DNA from: Alishewanella agri BL06
GTDB taxonomy: Bacteria > Pseudomonadota > Gammaproteobacteria > Enterobacterales > Alteromonadaceae
Assembly (NCBI RefSeq): GCF_000272005.1
Contig: NZ_AKKU01000010.1
Coordinates: forward strand, 62,001-126,000
Reading direction: 5' to 3'
Length of the DNA stretch: 64,000 nt
Part shown: positions 26,587 to 34,956 of the stretch, piece after piece
Layout of the letters: the number at the start of each line of letters is the position of its first letter
Numbering within the stretch: position 1 is the stretch's first letter
Position numbers and translations under genes: made by a program
The notes under the pieces: model-generated
Seen by the model: only the letters and a program-made list of their open reading frames with translations
What the model was told of the DNA's origin: nothing
Database searches by the model: none

Positions 26587-26886
26587 TTAAGGTAGCCATA
26601 ACTCTAATGATTGAGAACCTATTATTGCCATAATTTCAATTATTTGCCCATTAATGCGAAAATAAATATGGTCACGACCACAAAGACAGCGTCTATATCC
26701 TGGTCTTATGTGATCAATCGTTTGAAATAAAAAAGGATTTTCTGCTATTTTCTGAAACATCTGAAAAAATTCATAATAATAAAGATCCGCTTGCGAAACA
26801 TCATAGTTGCAAATCCCGTAAGCATAGATCCGCTCTAAATCAGCTACTGCTAATTCTGATAAGCGATATTGATAAGACTCAGTCAT
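26587..26886 (-). CDS. parE: RelE/ParE-family toxin
   Basis: A 99-residue toxin. YRLSELAVADLERIYAYGI at the N-terminus (the ParE 'a.dl..i..y' helix), an Arg-rich middle (RPGYRRCLCGRDHIYFRI) and IIEIMAIIGSQ at the C-terminus fit ParE rather than RelE: the RelE ribonuclease residues are not evident. ParE toxins poison DNA gyrase. Overlaps the antitoxin gene by eight bases, so the antitoxin is translated first. Confidence 0.85.
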   Translation of the reverse strand: MTESYQYRLSELAVADLERIYAYGICNYDVSQADLYYYEFFQMFQKIAENPFLFQTIDHIRPGYRRCLCGRDHIYFRINGQIIEIMAIIGSQSLELWLP

Positions 26887-27115
26887 TAATCAACAGCTTT
26901 TTTTTAAACTCTGCAAGTATTTGCTCCGCACTTTTATCAGTAAAGCCGGCCGCTTCTGCTGCCGCGAGTTTTTGATTGATGGCATCAGCTCGCCTTGCGT
27001 TGCGGATTAACTCGTTGATCAGCTCACTTTTACTGCTATATTCATGAGCATTCTGCACCTTTTCTTGTAGCCACTGCTCGTTCGCTTGGCTAAGTGTTAC
27101 ACTCTGTCTCGTCAT
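26879..27115 (-). CDS. parD: ParD-like antitoxin
   Basis: A 78-residue ribbon-helix-helix antitoxin: MTRQSVTLSQANEQWLQ strand and helix, SSKSELINELIRNAR second helix, then a flexible tail that would wrap the toxin. Start at the ATG at 27115 with AGAGG upstream; a longer frame from 27172 would read through the operator-like repeat and is rejected. Expected to neutralise ParE and repress its own operon. Confidence 0.85.
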   Translation of the reverse strand: MTRQSVTLSQANEQWLQEKVQNAHEYSSKSELINELIRNARRADAINQKLAAAEAAGFTDKSAEQILAEFKKKLLIND

Positions 27116-27125
27116 TGCGCGCCTC

Positions 27126-27154
27126 TGGTGCAAAAGTGATGCGTTATTGCACCA
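27126..27154. promoter_or_regulatory. Inverted-repeat operator candidate for parDE
   Basis: TGGTGCAA, 13 bases, TTGCACCA: a perfect 8+8 inverted repeat ending 11 bp before the parD start. Location and symmetry fit autorepression by the ParD ribbon-helix-helix protein. Confidence 0.6.
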
Positions 27155-27205
27155 CAAAATGTTAAATCTCAATATAAATACTGCAACTCAATAATGCAAT
27201 TAAAT

Positions 27206-27228
27206 AAGGCGCCGCAGCGCCTTTTCTT
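27206..27228 (-). terminator. Palindromic terminator downstream of the SDR gene
   Basis: AAGGCGC-CGCA-GCGCCTT, 22 bp beyond the stop of the SDR gene. The U-rich tail is better on the plus strand (TTCTTT) than on the minus strand (ATTTAATT); probably closes the valine operon before parDE. Confidence 0.6.
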
Positions 27229-27249
27229 TAGCAAAGAGAAAACAACGCT

Positions 27250-28008
27250 TTAGAAACTGATACCACCATCAATTTCTACCACCCGGCCGGTAAAGAAATC
27301 GTTTTCAAAGATATACTTAGCTGTATGCGCAATCTCTGCAGCTTCACCTAAACGGCCAACCGGTTTCATTTTTTCCAGGCGCTCGCGCGCTTCTGGCTTC
27401 ATGGCATCGGTCATGGCGGTGCGGATCACGCCAGGAGCAATAGCGCCCACGCGGATGCCGTAACGGCCTAATTCACGTGCCCAGGTGACAGTCATCGCCA
27501 CTACCCCGGCTTTAGAGGCAGCATAGTTCGTTTGCCCCATATTACCGGCACGGGCCACGCTCGACATATTGATAATAACCCCCTTACGACCATGTTTAAC
27601 CATCAGTGCCGCGGCTTCCCGACCACACAGGAATACACCGGTCAGGTTAACATCAATGACTGATTGGAACTGCTGCAATGGCATCTTGGCAACCAGTTCA
27701 CCGTCTTTAACTTTCAGCAGCAAGCCATCGCGTAAAATACCGGCGTTGTTAATAAGGCCATCAATGCCGTTAAAATCGACATCGATTTGGGCAAAAGTGG
27801 CTTCGACCTGCGCCTCATCCGCCACGTTAGCAACATAAACTTCTACCTGGGTTTGCGCTGACAGCTCCGCCTTCGCCGCTGCCAGCTGCTCCGGGTTCAT
27901 ATCCAGTAGCGCCAGTTTGGCACCCTCTGCAGCACACATCCGCGCCATTTCCAGACCTAAGCCCTGAGCGCCACCGGTAATTACTATTGTTTTATCTTTT
28001 AAGTTCAT
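27250..28008 (-). CDS. SDR dehydrogenase, IvdG-like (2-methyl-3-hydroxybutyryl-CoA dehydrogenase candidate)
   Basis: A 252-residue short-chain dehydrogenase. NAD-binding TGGAQGLG (about 11-18), NNAG (about 86-89) and the catalytic Ser/Tyr/Lys set (NMSS..., NYAASKAG with Tyr and Lys four apart) are intact. FabG-like in sequence, but its place at the end of a valine/isoleucine degradation operon matches IvdG of Shewanella, proposed to oxidise 2-methyl-3-hydroxybutyryl-CoA in isoleucine breakdown. Separated from mmsB by 311 bp holding two repeat modules; whether transcription continues through them is open. Confidence 0.82.
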   Translation of the reverse strand: MNLKDKTIVITGGAQGLGLEMARMCAAEGAKLALLDMNPEQLAAAKAELSAQTQVEVYVANVADEAQVEATFAQIDVDFNGIDGLINNAGILRDGLLLKVKDGELVAKMPLQQFQSVIDVNLTGVFLCGREAAALMVKHGRKGVIINMSSVARAGNMGQTNYAASKAGVVAMTVTWARELGRYGIRVGAIAPGVIRTAMTDAMKPEARERLEKMKPVGRLGEAAEIAHTAKYIFENDFFTGRVVEIDGGISF

Positions 28009-28046
28009 AATAAATTCACCACTTCTATCGGGCTACGACAGATACT

Positions 28047-28138
28047 GCGTACATTTTTTGCCGGACACGCCGTGAATACATCCATGTAGGCTCCTCTTTC
28101 GCATCCATGCGAAAGACGTTCCGTCAAAAAAGTACATC
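28047..28138 (-). repeat. Structured repeat, family B, copy 28k-1 (sense to the ivd operon)
   Basis: Read on the minus strand: an outer stem GATGTACTTTTTT ... AAAAAATGTAC encloses hairpin 1, CTTTCGC-ATGGAT-GCGAAAG, and hairpin 2, CTAC-ATGGAT-GTA, then TTCACGGCGTGTCC. Both hairpins present an ANGGAN hexaloop closed by C-G, the CsrA/RsmA site consensus. It lies in the mmsB-SDR gap in the same orientation as the operon transcript. Confidence 0.8.
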
Positions 28139-28192
28139 CGCATCTGTCTCAGATGAAAATCTAAGGGTACATCCGTAGTAAGCGGGATGGCG

Positions 28193-28284
28193 GATGTACT
28201 TTTTTCTGAGACCGTTGGAGGCCATGGATGGCCGGAATCGAGCCCCAGGGACGGTTCACGGCGTGTCTCAGAAAAAATGTACGC
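28193..28284 (+). repeat. Structured repeat, family B, copy 28k-2 (inverted partner)
   Basis: Same length (92 bp) as the neighbouring copy and in opposite orientation. Outer stem GTACTTTTTTCTGAGAC / GTCTCAGAAAAAATGTAC, hairpin 1 GGCC-ATGGAT-GGCC, then CCAGGGACGG and TTCACGGCGTGTC. Stem bases differ from the other copy but remain paired. With the other copy it could also form one large cruciform (GTACATCCG / CGGATGTAC at 28167-28175 and 28191-28199). Confidence 0.8.
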
Positions 28285-28319
28285 AGTCATCCCGCGGTTC
28301 GGAGAAAGTTTTCTCAGTG

Positions 28320-29213
28320 TTAATTCTTAACTTTTTCGAAGGCGGTAAAAATACTGGAAAAATCCAGCTTACCATTACCGGCCCGCTGATGCGCCACATA
28401 CAAGCTACGCGCCAAAGCCCCCAGCGGCGTACTGCTGCCACTTTGCAGCGAAGCTTCCAGCGCCAGACCTAAGTCTTTGACCATCAGGTCGACCATAAAG
28501 CCGCCCTGATAGCCATTAGATGACGGCACATTTGGCAGCACATCCGGGCAAGGGTTATATAATTCCAGGGTCCAGTTACGGCCCGAGCTTTTTAGCATAA
28601 TCTCCGACAAAACCTTCGGATCCAGACCGTTATCAATCCCCATTTGTAGCGCTTCTGAGGTACCGACCATCAGGATACTGAGCAGCATATTGTTGCAAAT
28701 TTTTGCGACCTGCCCGGCGCCAACCGCGCCGGCATGAAACAGGTTTTTCCCCATATTGCCAAGTACGGTTTTCGCCCGCTCAAAGTCCGCGTCACTGCCG
28801 CCAACGATAAAGGTTAAGGTGCCGGCTTTAGCGCCGCCGACACCACCGGAAACCGGCGCATCAATAAAGGCCAGATCTTGCTCTGCCAAAGCAGCACCAA
28901 GTTTACGGGCGCTATCCGCATCGATAGTCGAGCAATCAATTACCAGCGCTTTCTTATCAATGTGGGTGGCAATGCCCTGCTCACCCAGATACAAGCTCAG
29001 CACATGTTTCGCCGCAGGCAGCATCGAAATCACAAAGTCAGCGCCGGCAACGGCATCGGCTGCCGAGCTAGCTACCGCTGCCCCTTCGGCTTTTACCTGC
29101 GCCAACGCATTGGCTGATAAATCAAAAGCCGCTACCTGATGACCGGCTTTAACCAGATTGACCGCCATCGGGCCGCCCATATTACCTAAACCAATAAAAG
29201 CTACTTTTGCCAT
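28320..29213 (-). CDS. mmsB: 3-Hydroxyisobutyrate dehydrogenase
   Basis: Oxidises 3-hydroxyisobutyrate to methylmalonate semialdehyde with NAD+ in valine breakdown. A 297-residue beta-hydroxyacid dehydrogenase: NAD-binding GLGNMGGPMA (about 7-16), substrate motif DAPVSGGVGGAKAGTL (about 117-132) and catalytic Lys in GQVAKICNNM (about 171). The C-terminal DFSSIF is typical of MmsB. Lies between the hydrolase gene and the repeat pair in the ivd-type operon. Confidence 0.92.
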   Translation of the reverse strand: MAKVAFIGLGNMGGPMAVNLVKAGHQVAAFDLSANALAQVKAEGAAVASSAADAVAGADFVISMLPAAKHVLSLYLGEQGIATHIDKKALVIDCSTIDADSARKLGAALAEQDLAFIDAPVSGGVGGAKAGTLTFIVGGSDADFERAKTVLGNMGKNLFHAGAVGAGQVAKICNNMLLSILMVGTSEALQMGIDNGLDPKVLSEIMLKSSGRNWTLELYNPCPDVLPNVPSSNGYQGGFMVDLMVKDLGLALEASLQSGSSTPLGALARSLYVAHQRAGNGKLDFSSIFTAFEKVKN

Positions 29214-29263
29214 TGTCTTGTCCTTGTTATCAGGTTTGACCGCCTTGCGGCCAGCGCCATAAA

Positions 29264-30409
29264 TTAGTGTTCTAGCTTGCCTAAATCCTGCAGCGGATGT
29301 TGCCCGGCGCTCCAGGGGGAGCGAAATAACTCATCGATCACCGCCTGCGGCACCGTGCTCACATCCGGATACTGCCACTTGGGTTGTAAATCTTTATCAA
29401 TCAGCAGCGCCCGCACCCCTTCCTGAAACTCGCCCAGTTTGGCGCATTGCACACTTAAGCCAAGCTCCAAGCGGAAACTGTCGGCCAGAATTAAGCTTTG
29501 TCCCAGTTGCAATAAGCGATACACAATATGTGCCGTAATCGGGCTACCGTAGCGCAGTGAGTCCTTGGCTTTTAGCAGCCATTTATCCTCACCCTGCATA
29601 GCGTCTATTGCTGCCATTACGCCAGCCAGATCCGCTTGCCCGGGTAAGCGGCTGATCGCATCCTGATGCAGCCGGATTTGACTAAGTGGCATCTGGGTGC
29701 GACAACCTTCTTCCTGCGCACGCAGTACATCAGACAGTTTCTGATGATTAAGTGCCACCGTATTGCCCCAATTCACCGTCAACAGTTTATCCAGCAGCTC
29801 GGCTTTTTGCTCATGGCAGATAAAGACATCAGCCAAACCAATAAAGCGCGCATCAGCAGCATTAATTGAGGCGCCGGTTAAACCTAAAAACAGGCCGCAG
29901 CCCGCTGGCATACGATTTAAAAACCAGCTGGCACCAACATCCGGATACAGGCCTATGGCCATCTCCGGCATGGCAATCCGGCTGCTCGCCGTGACTACGC
30001 GATGCGAGGCTCCGGCCATTAAACCCAGCCCGCCGCCCATCACAATACCGTTGCCCCAAACCAGTACCGGTTTGTCAAAAGTATGAATTAAATAATCCAG
30101 CCGGTATTCTTTGGTAAAAAAATCTTCGACATAGGGCTGATAAGTACCAGGCTGATCTTTCATCGCCTGGTACAGATCGCGGATATCACCGCCGGCACAA
30201 AAGGCTTTATCGCCAGCGCCTTGTAATACTACCAGCGCCACTTGCGGATCGGCTTTCCATTGCAGCATTTGTGGCAGCAATGACTCCACCATTGGCAGGC
30301 TAAGCGCGTTTAAGGATTTTTCAGAATTAAGGGTAGCGACGGCAATTTTTTTGCCATTAACTGCGGTCAGCTCCTGATAGAGCACCGGAGCAACAGAGTG
30401 TTCAAGCAT
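29264..30409 (-). CDS. 3-Hydroxyisobutyryl-CoA hydrolase (crotonase superfamily)
   Basis: A 381-residue crotonase-fold protein, about 100 residues longer than hydratases, as usual for HIBCH. AGGDIRDLYQ (about 72-81) and GNGIVMGGGLGL (about 118-129) form the oxyanion hole; PEMAIGLYPDVGASWFLNRMP (about 147-167) is the HIBCH block with the catalytic Glu and Asp. Releases free 3-hydroxyisobutyrate from its CoA ester, the step before MmsB. Matches IvdE of the Shewanella-type operon. Confidence 0.88.
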   Translation of the reverse strand: MLEHSVAPVLYQELTAVNGKKIAVATLNSEKSLNALSLPMVESLLPQMLQWKADPQVALVVLQGAGDKAFCAGGDIRDLYQAMKDQPGTYQPYVEDFFTKEYRLDYLIHTFDKPVLVWGNGIVMGGGLGLMAGASHRVVTASSRIAMPEMAIGLYPDVGASWFLNRMPAGCGLFLGLTGASINAADARFIGLADVFICHEQKAELLDKLLTVNWGNTVALNHQKLSDVLRAQEEGCRTQMPLSQIRLHQDAISRLPGQADLAGVMAAIDAMQGEDKWLLKAKDSLRYGSPITAHIVYRLLQLGQSLILADSFRLELGLSVQCAKLGEFQEGVRALLIDKDLQPKWQYPDVSTVPQAVIDELFRSPWSAGQHPLQDLGKLEH

Positions 30410-30535
30410 GATGAGTCCTTCTGTTTGGCTGCAGGTGTAAGGCGCAGCGCTTGCCGTCGCCGCATAGCGTCTGGCTAAGCGGTGACGGCCACGGCTAGGC
30501 TTTGCAACAACCTACCCGAGTTTAACCTGGCTGTA

Positions 30536-31693
30536 TTACAGGATAGCGCCGGCAGCTTCATCCAGCAGGCGACGACCAATAATCAGCCGCATGATTTCGT
30601 TGGTGCCTTCCAGGATCTGGTGTACCCGTACATCACGGAAGTGCCGCTCCAGCGGATATTCTTTAATATAACCATAACCACCATGCAGCTGCAGTGCCTG
30701 ATCACAGACACTAAAACCGACGTCAGTAGCAAACCGCTTGGCCATCGCACAATAGGCAGTTGCTTCCGGATCCTGAGTATCCAGTTTAAAGGCGGCTAAG
30801 CGTACTAACTGACGGGCGGCGACCAGCTCGGTCGCCATATCAGCCAGTTTAAACTGCAGTGCCTGGAACGCCGCCAGCGGCTTACCAAATTGCTGCCGCT
30901 CCAGCATATAATTACGGGCCGTATTCAGGGCTTGCTGCGCTGTACCAATAGAACAGGTAGCAATATTAATCCGGCCACCATCTAAGCCTTTCATCGCAAA
31001 ACTAAAGCCTTGCCCTTCACTACCCAACAGCGCAGACTGATGAATACGCACGTCTTCAAAGGTTACCAGTCGGGTCGGCTGCGCATTCCAGCCCATTTTT
31101 TCTTCGGCTTTGCCGTAGATCACGCCCTTCGCATCAGCAGGTACCACAAAGGCAGAAATCCCTTTCGGGCCGGCTTCGCCGGTGCGTGCCATCACGACTA
31201 AGACTTCAGTTGAGCCGGCGCCAGAGATAAACATTTTTGAGCCGTTTAACACATAGTGTTCACCGTCTTTGCGGGCACTGGTGCGTAAACTGGCGGCATC
31301 TGAGCCTGAACCCGGTTCGGTTAAACAATAGGACGCTAATTGCTCACCGGTAACCAGCTTGGGTAACCAGCTTTCTTTAACCGCCTCAGTGCCGAAGCTG
31401 GCAATCATCCAGGTTGCCATATTATGAATCGTCAGCATCGCTGTGGTCGCAGTACAGCCCATTGCCAGCTGTTCAAAAATAATGGAGGAATCCAGTCGGG
31501 ATAAGCCCATACCGCCAAACTCTTCCGGCGTATACAGCGAGCAAAAGCCCAGCTCACCGGCCTTTTGCAGCACGTCTTTCGGGAAATGATGTTCGCGATC
31601 CCAGGTCGCCGCATGCGGCGCTAACTCTTGCTCAGCGAACTGGCGGGCGACCTCAACAAAGGCATGTTGATCTTCAGTCAGATTGAAATTCAT
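30536..31693 (-). CDS. Isobutyryl-CoA (short branched-chain) acyl-CoA dehydrogenase
   Basis: FAD enzyme, 385 residues, oxidising isobutyryl-CoA and/or 2-methylbutyryl-CoA. Signature ASYCLTEPGSGSDA (about 124-137), the C-terminal signature ALQLHGGYGYIKEYPLERHFRDVRV, and EGTNEIMR with the catalytic Glu (about 367-374). Position between mmsA and the hydrolase fits IvdC. The IvdD enoyl-CoA hydratase usually found next to it is absent: only 126 bp separate this gene from the hydrolase. Confidence 0.88.
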   Translation of the reverse strand: MNFNLTEDQHAFVEVARQFAEQELAPHAATWDREHHFPKDVLQKAGELGFCSLYTPEEFGGMGLSRLDSSIIFEQLAMGCTATTAMLTIHNMATWMIASFGTEAVKESWLPKLVTGEQLASYCLTEPGSGSDAASLRTSARKDGEHYVLNGSKMFISGAGSTEVLVVMARTGEAGPKGISAFVVPADAKGVIYGKAEEKMGWNAQPTRLVTFEDVRIHQSALLGSEGQGFSFAMKGLDGGRINIATCSIGTAQQALNTARNYMLERQQFGKPLAAFQALQFKLADMATELVAARQLVRLAAFKLDTQDPEATAYCAMAKRFATDVGFSVCDQALQLHGGYGYIKEYPLERHFRDVRVHQILEGTNEIMRLIIGRRLLDEAAGAIL

Positions 31694-31753
31694 CGTTACT
31701 GTCCTGTACTACCAGATTAATTACAGTAAAAGTGCTCAGTAAAAGGCAAAACG

Positions 31754-31807
31754 GGCGACGCTAAAGCTGCAAAATTTTTTTAGTTTGTCTTTACTTTAGA
31801 CGTCGCC
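31754..31807. repeat. Inverted repeat between mmsA and acyl-CoA dehydrogenase genes
   Basis: GGCGACG-CTAAAG (31754-31766) and CTTTAGACGTCGCC (31794-31807) pair with one bulged base around a T-rich loop. It lies just past the mmsA stop and upstream of the next gene. Could be a processing or attenuating hairpin within the operon; it is not a classic terminator because the T run is in the loop. Confidence 0.5.
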
Positions 31808-31827
31808 ACGCCTGCTCCTGTCACCGG

Positions 31828-33324
31828 TTAACGCAGGTTAATTGACATATTCGGGCCACTGACCTGAATATCGTCATCGAACCAACGCGCTGTAATGGTT
31901 TTGGTTTCGGTGTAGAACCGCACGGCTTGCTTACCGTAGGCATGCTGATCACCGTAGAAAGAGCCTTTCCAACCGGTGAACGAGAAGAACGGCAGCGGCA
32001 CCGGGATCGGCACATTGATACCGACCTGACCCACTTCGATATTATGTTGATACTTACGGGCTGCGGCACCACTGGCGGTGAAGATCGAGGTACCGTTGCC
32101 GTACGGGCTACTATTTACCAGCTCAATAGCCTGATCCAGGTTAGCTACTGTCATAGTGGTTAATACCGGACCGAAGATCTCTTGTTTGTAGATTTCCATC
32201 TCGGTGGTGACATCGCTAAACACCGTTGGGCCAACCCAGTTACCGTTCGGGTAACCATCAACCTGACAGTCAGAGCCATCCAACAGGCAGGTTGCACCTT
32301 CTTTTTTACCCTGGGCAATTAACGACAGAATACGGGCTTTTGCTTGCGGGCTGATTTGCGGGCCATAGGCTGCTTTGTCATTGCTGTAATGACCCGGACC
32401 TACCTTGCCAATGGCAGCAGCTACTTCCGGGATCCACTCAGCTGCACTACCCACAAACACCGCCACAGAGATCGCCATACAACGCTGACCGGCCGCGCCG
32501 ACAGAGGCACCCACCAGCGCATTAATCACCTGCTGCTTATTCGCATCCGGCATAATCACCATATGGTTTTTCGCACCGGCAAAGGCTTGTACGCGCTTTA
32601 AATTGTCAGTGCCGGTTTTGTAAATATACTGGCCGACATTGACCGAACCGACAAATGAAATTGCTTTAATATCAGGGTGATGCAAAATGGTATCGACCTG
32701 CTCTTTGGCACCGTGCACCACCTGTAATACGCCCTTAGGTGCACCGGCTTTGACAAACAGTTCCGCCAGCTTGTTTACTGTCATCGGATCCTGTTCAGAC
32801 GGTTTTAAAATAAAGGTATTACCGCAAGCAATCGCCATCGGGAACATCCACAATGGGATCATCGCCGGGAAGTTAAAGGGCGTAATACCGGCACAGACAC
32901 CTAATGGCTGAATATAGCTGTAGGTATCGATGCTGCGGGCGACGTTCTCCACCGTTTCACCCATCATCAGCGACGGAATATTCGCTGCCTGCTCCACCAC
33001 TTCAATACCGCGCCAGACATCGCCCTTGGCATCCTCCACGGTTTTACCCAGCTCTTCACAGATAATGGCAGCGATTTCGCCCTGGTGATCTTTTAACAAC
33101 TGGGCGTAGCGCATCATTAAACGGGCGCGCTCAGACACTGGCACTTCTTTCCAGGTTTTAAAGGCGGCTTTGGCAGAGTCAATCGCCTGCTGCATCTCGG
33201 TGGCAGTTGCACAAGGTACCTGTGCAATCACTTCCTGGGTGGCCGGATTGGTTACCGGGATCAATTTGTCACTGTTCGAGTGCACAAATTCACCATCAAT
33301 AAAAAGCTTAACCTGTTGTGTCAT
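31828..33324 (-). CDS. mmsA: Methylmalonate-semialdehyde dehydrogenase (acylating)
   Basis: Converts methylmalonate semialdehyde (and malonate semialdehyde) to propionyl-CoA (acetyl-CoA), the end of valine breakdown. 498 residues, normal for MmsA. ALDH motifs: [14 protein letters not shown] (about 148-161), SFVGSVNVG (about 228-236), and the catalytic Cys in [11 protein letters not shown] (about 285). The GQRCMA context is specific to MmsA. Between the thiolase and acyl-CoA dehydrogenase genes. Confidence 0.95.
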   Translation of the reverse strand: MTQQVKLFIDGEFVHSNSDKLIPVTNPATQEVIAQVPCATATEMQQAIDSAKAAFKTWKEVPVSERARLMMRYAQLLKDHQGEIAAIICEELGKTVEDAKGDVWRGIEVVEQAANIPSLMMGETVENVARSIDTYSYIQPLGVCAGITPFNFPAMIPLWMFPMAIACGNTFILKPSEQDPMTVNKLAELFVKAGAPKGVLQVVHGAKEQVDTILHHPDIKAISFVGSVNVGQYIYKTGTDNLKRVQAFAGAKNHMVIMPDANKQQVINALVGASVGAAGQRCMAISVAVFVGSAAEWIPEVAAAIGKVGPGHYSNDKAAYGPQISPQAKARILSLIAQGKKEGATCLLDGSDCQVDGYPNGNWVGPTVFSDVTTEMEIYKQEIFGPVLTTMTVANLDQAIELVNSSPYGNGTSIFTASGAAARKYQHNIEVGQVGINVPIPVPLPFFSFTGWKGSFYGDQHAYGKQAVRFYTETKTITARWFDDDIQVSGPNMSINLR

Positions 33325-33509
33325 TTTAGTATCTCTTTGATTTTTAACTGCTATTAGTAAACGGGCGGCCGGCGCTTTATTGTTTGTGTTGTTGGCCGGT
33401 TCCTACCCTGTTAAGCGTGCCTGGCTGATCTTTTGACCTATTATTATTCAGGCAATTTGCGGCGCTTCTCCCCGACCGCTTTTTGTTATAGTGGTACAGC
33501 TAATTTGAC

Positions 33510-34694
33510 TTACAGCGCTTCCACAGCCAGAGCAACGGCCTCACCACCACCAATACACAGTGAAGCAACACCGGTTTTTAAACCGCGCTGTTTCAGGGCG
33601 TGGATTAAGGTCACTAATACCCGGGCACCAGAGGCACCAATCGGATGGCCAAGGGCACAGGCGCCACCATTGACATTAACCTTGCTGTGCTCTAAGCCCA
33701 GCTCATTAATCGCCAGCATGGTCACCATGGCAAAGGCTTCATTAATTTCCCACAGATCAACCTGCTGTTTTTGCCAGCCGGCTTTGGCCAATACTTTTTG
33801 CATGGCACCGACCGGTGCTACCGTAAACAGCGCCGGCTCCATCGAGTGCGTAGCATGAGCAACGACCCGCGCCAGTGGCTTTAAGCCTTGCGCTTTGGCA
33901 TCGGCTTCACGCATTAACACCAGCGCCGCTGCACCATCTGAAATCGAGCTGGAGTTGGCGGCAGTGATGGTACCGTCTTTGGCAAAAGCCGGTTTTAACG
34001 AAGGGATCTTTTCTGGTTTGGCATTACCCGGCTGTTCGTCGACACTAAAGCTAACTTCACCTTTGCGGGTTTGGAACACCACCGGGGTAATTTCAGCGGC
34101 GAAAGCACCGCTGCTAATCGCGTGCTGCGCACGGCGTAATGATTCCACCGCATAGGCATCCATCTGCTCACGGCTAATGCCTTTCTCGTTCGCCGTGTCC
34201 TGGGCAAAACAGCCCATGGCTTTGCCGTCATAGGCATTTTCCAGCCCATCCAGCATCATATGATCTTTAATCTGGCCGTGGCCCATGCGGTAGCCGCTGC
34301 GTGCTTTATCCAGTAAATACGGGGCATTGCTCATTGACTCCATACCACCGGCAACCACAACATCAGCACTGCCGGCATTGAGTAAGTCAGCAGCCAACAT
34401 CACCGCTTTTAAGCCGGAGCCGCATACCTTATTAATAGTAGTGGCGCCGGCACTCAGTGGCAGCCCGGCTTTTAAGGTTGCCTGACGGGCTGGCGCCTGG
34501 CCTAAACCGGCTGGCAGCACGTTACCCATAATGACTTCGCTGACTTGCTCAGCCGCGATGCCGGCATCTGCTAAAGCACCTTTAATTGCCGTGGCACCTA
34601 ATACGGTTGCATCCACCTCGGCCAGACCGCCCATAAAGCCACCCATGGCGGTGCGCTTAGCGGCAACAATCACAATACTATTCTGCTGAGTCAT
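33510..34694 (-). CDS. Acetyl-CoA C-acyltransferase (thiolase), first gene of the ivd operon
   Basis: A 394-residue thiolase. Acyl-carrying Cys in NKVCGSGLKAV (about 88-98), His in GGACALGHPIGASGAR (about 344-359, including NVNGGACALGHP) and the second Cys in SLCIGGGEAVAL (about 378-389). Closest by eye to acetoacetyl-CoA thiolases. Could split 2-methylacetoacetyl-CoA from isoleucine or acetoacetyl-CoA made by the CoA transferase encoded across the divergent region. Operator candidate at 34745-34767 overlaps its promoter. Confidence 0.92.
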   Translation of the reverse strand: MTQQNSIVIVAAKRTAMGGFMGGLAEVDATVLGATAIKGALADAGIAAEQVSEVIMGNVLPAGLGQAPARQATLKAGLPLSAGATTINKVCGSGLKAVMLAADLLNAGSADVVVAGGMESMSNAPYLLDKARSGYRMGHGQIKDHMMLDGLENAYDGKAMGCFAQDTANEKGISREQMDAYAVESLRRAQHAISSGAFAAEITPVVFQTRKGEVSFSVDEQPGNAKPEKIPSLKPAFAKDGTITAANSSSISDGAAALVLMREADAKAQGLKPLARVVAHATHSMEPALFTVAPVGAMQKVLAKAGWQKQQVDLWEINEAFAMVTMLAINELGLEHSKVNVNGGACALGHPIGASGARVLVTLIHALKQRGLKTGVASLCIGGGEAVALAVEAL

Positions 34695-34744
34695 GCGGTT
34701 CTCTCCCGTTACGGCATTTTTTCTGGCACAGAGCCTACACCAAA

Positions 34745-34767
34745 TTTACGTTTACGCCAACGTCAAC
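34745..34767 (-). promoter_or_regulatory. LiuR-type operator candidate, thiolase side
   Basis: TTTACG TTTACGCCAACGTCAAC contains the near-perfect inverted repeat GTTTACG-CCAA-CGTCAAC (one mismatch) and covers the spacer of the thiolase promoter. MerR-family activators such as LiuR bind just such palindromes between -35 and -10. LiuR as the binder is inferred from the adjacent liuR gene. Confidence 0.6.
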
Positions 34768-34900
34768 ATCATAACACTATGGTTGTAGCCGGAAAACGCA
34801 GCGGCGATTTTCGTCCCGAAAAGTGCCGGCTATTTGGCATCTTATCTTTACATTTTTACCGTTTCGCCCGTCTGCAGGCCTTAATTCGCGCGCCCACAGC

Positions 34901-34929
34901 TTTACCTTTACGTAAACTTCACTTATAGT
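34901..34929 (+). promoter_or_regulatory. liuR promoter with operator candidate
   Basis: TTTACC-17-TATAGT reads as a promoter for liuR. The element TTTACCTTTACGTAAAC (34901-34917), related to the thiolase-side site, overlaps its -35 and spacer, which would allow autoregulation. Confidence 0.6.
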
Positions 34930-34956
34930 TGCCTGCACTTTTCGGGAAGGCCTGCA

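Larger units (their letters stand above)
34695..34956. promoter_or_regulatory. Divergent control region between ivd and liu operons
   Basis: 262 bp with no gene. It holds two related TTTACG/CGTAAA-type elements, one near each promoter (listed separately). On the minus strand TTGGCG-17-TAGGCT is a plausible promoter for the thiolase gene. The middle (34770-34895) shows nothing else I can name. Confidence 0.7.

Noticed and set aside
28033..28290. Frame of 85 codons over the head-to-head repeat pair
   Set aside because: Entirely made of repeat sequence; no start signal or homology visible.
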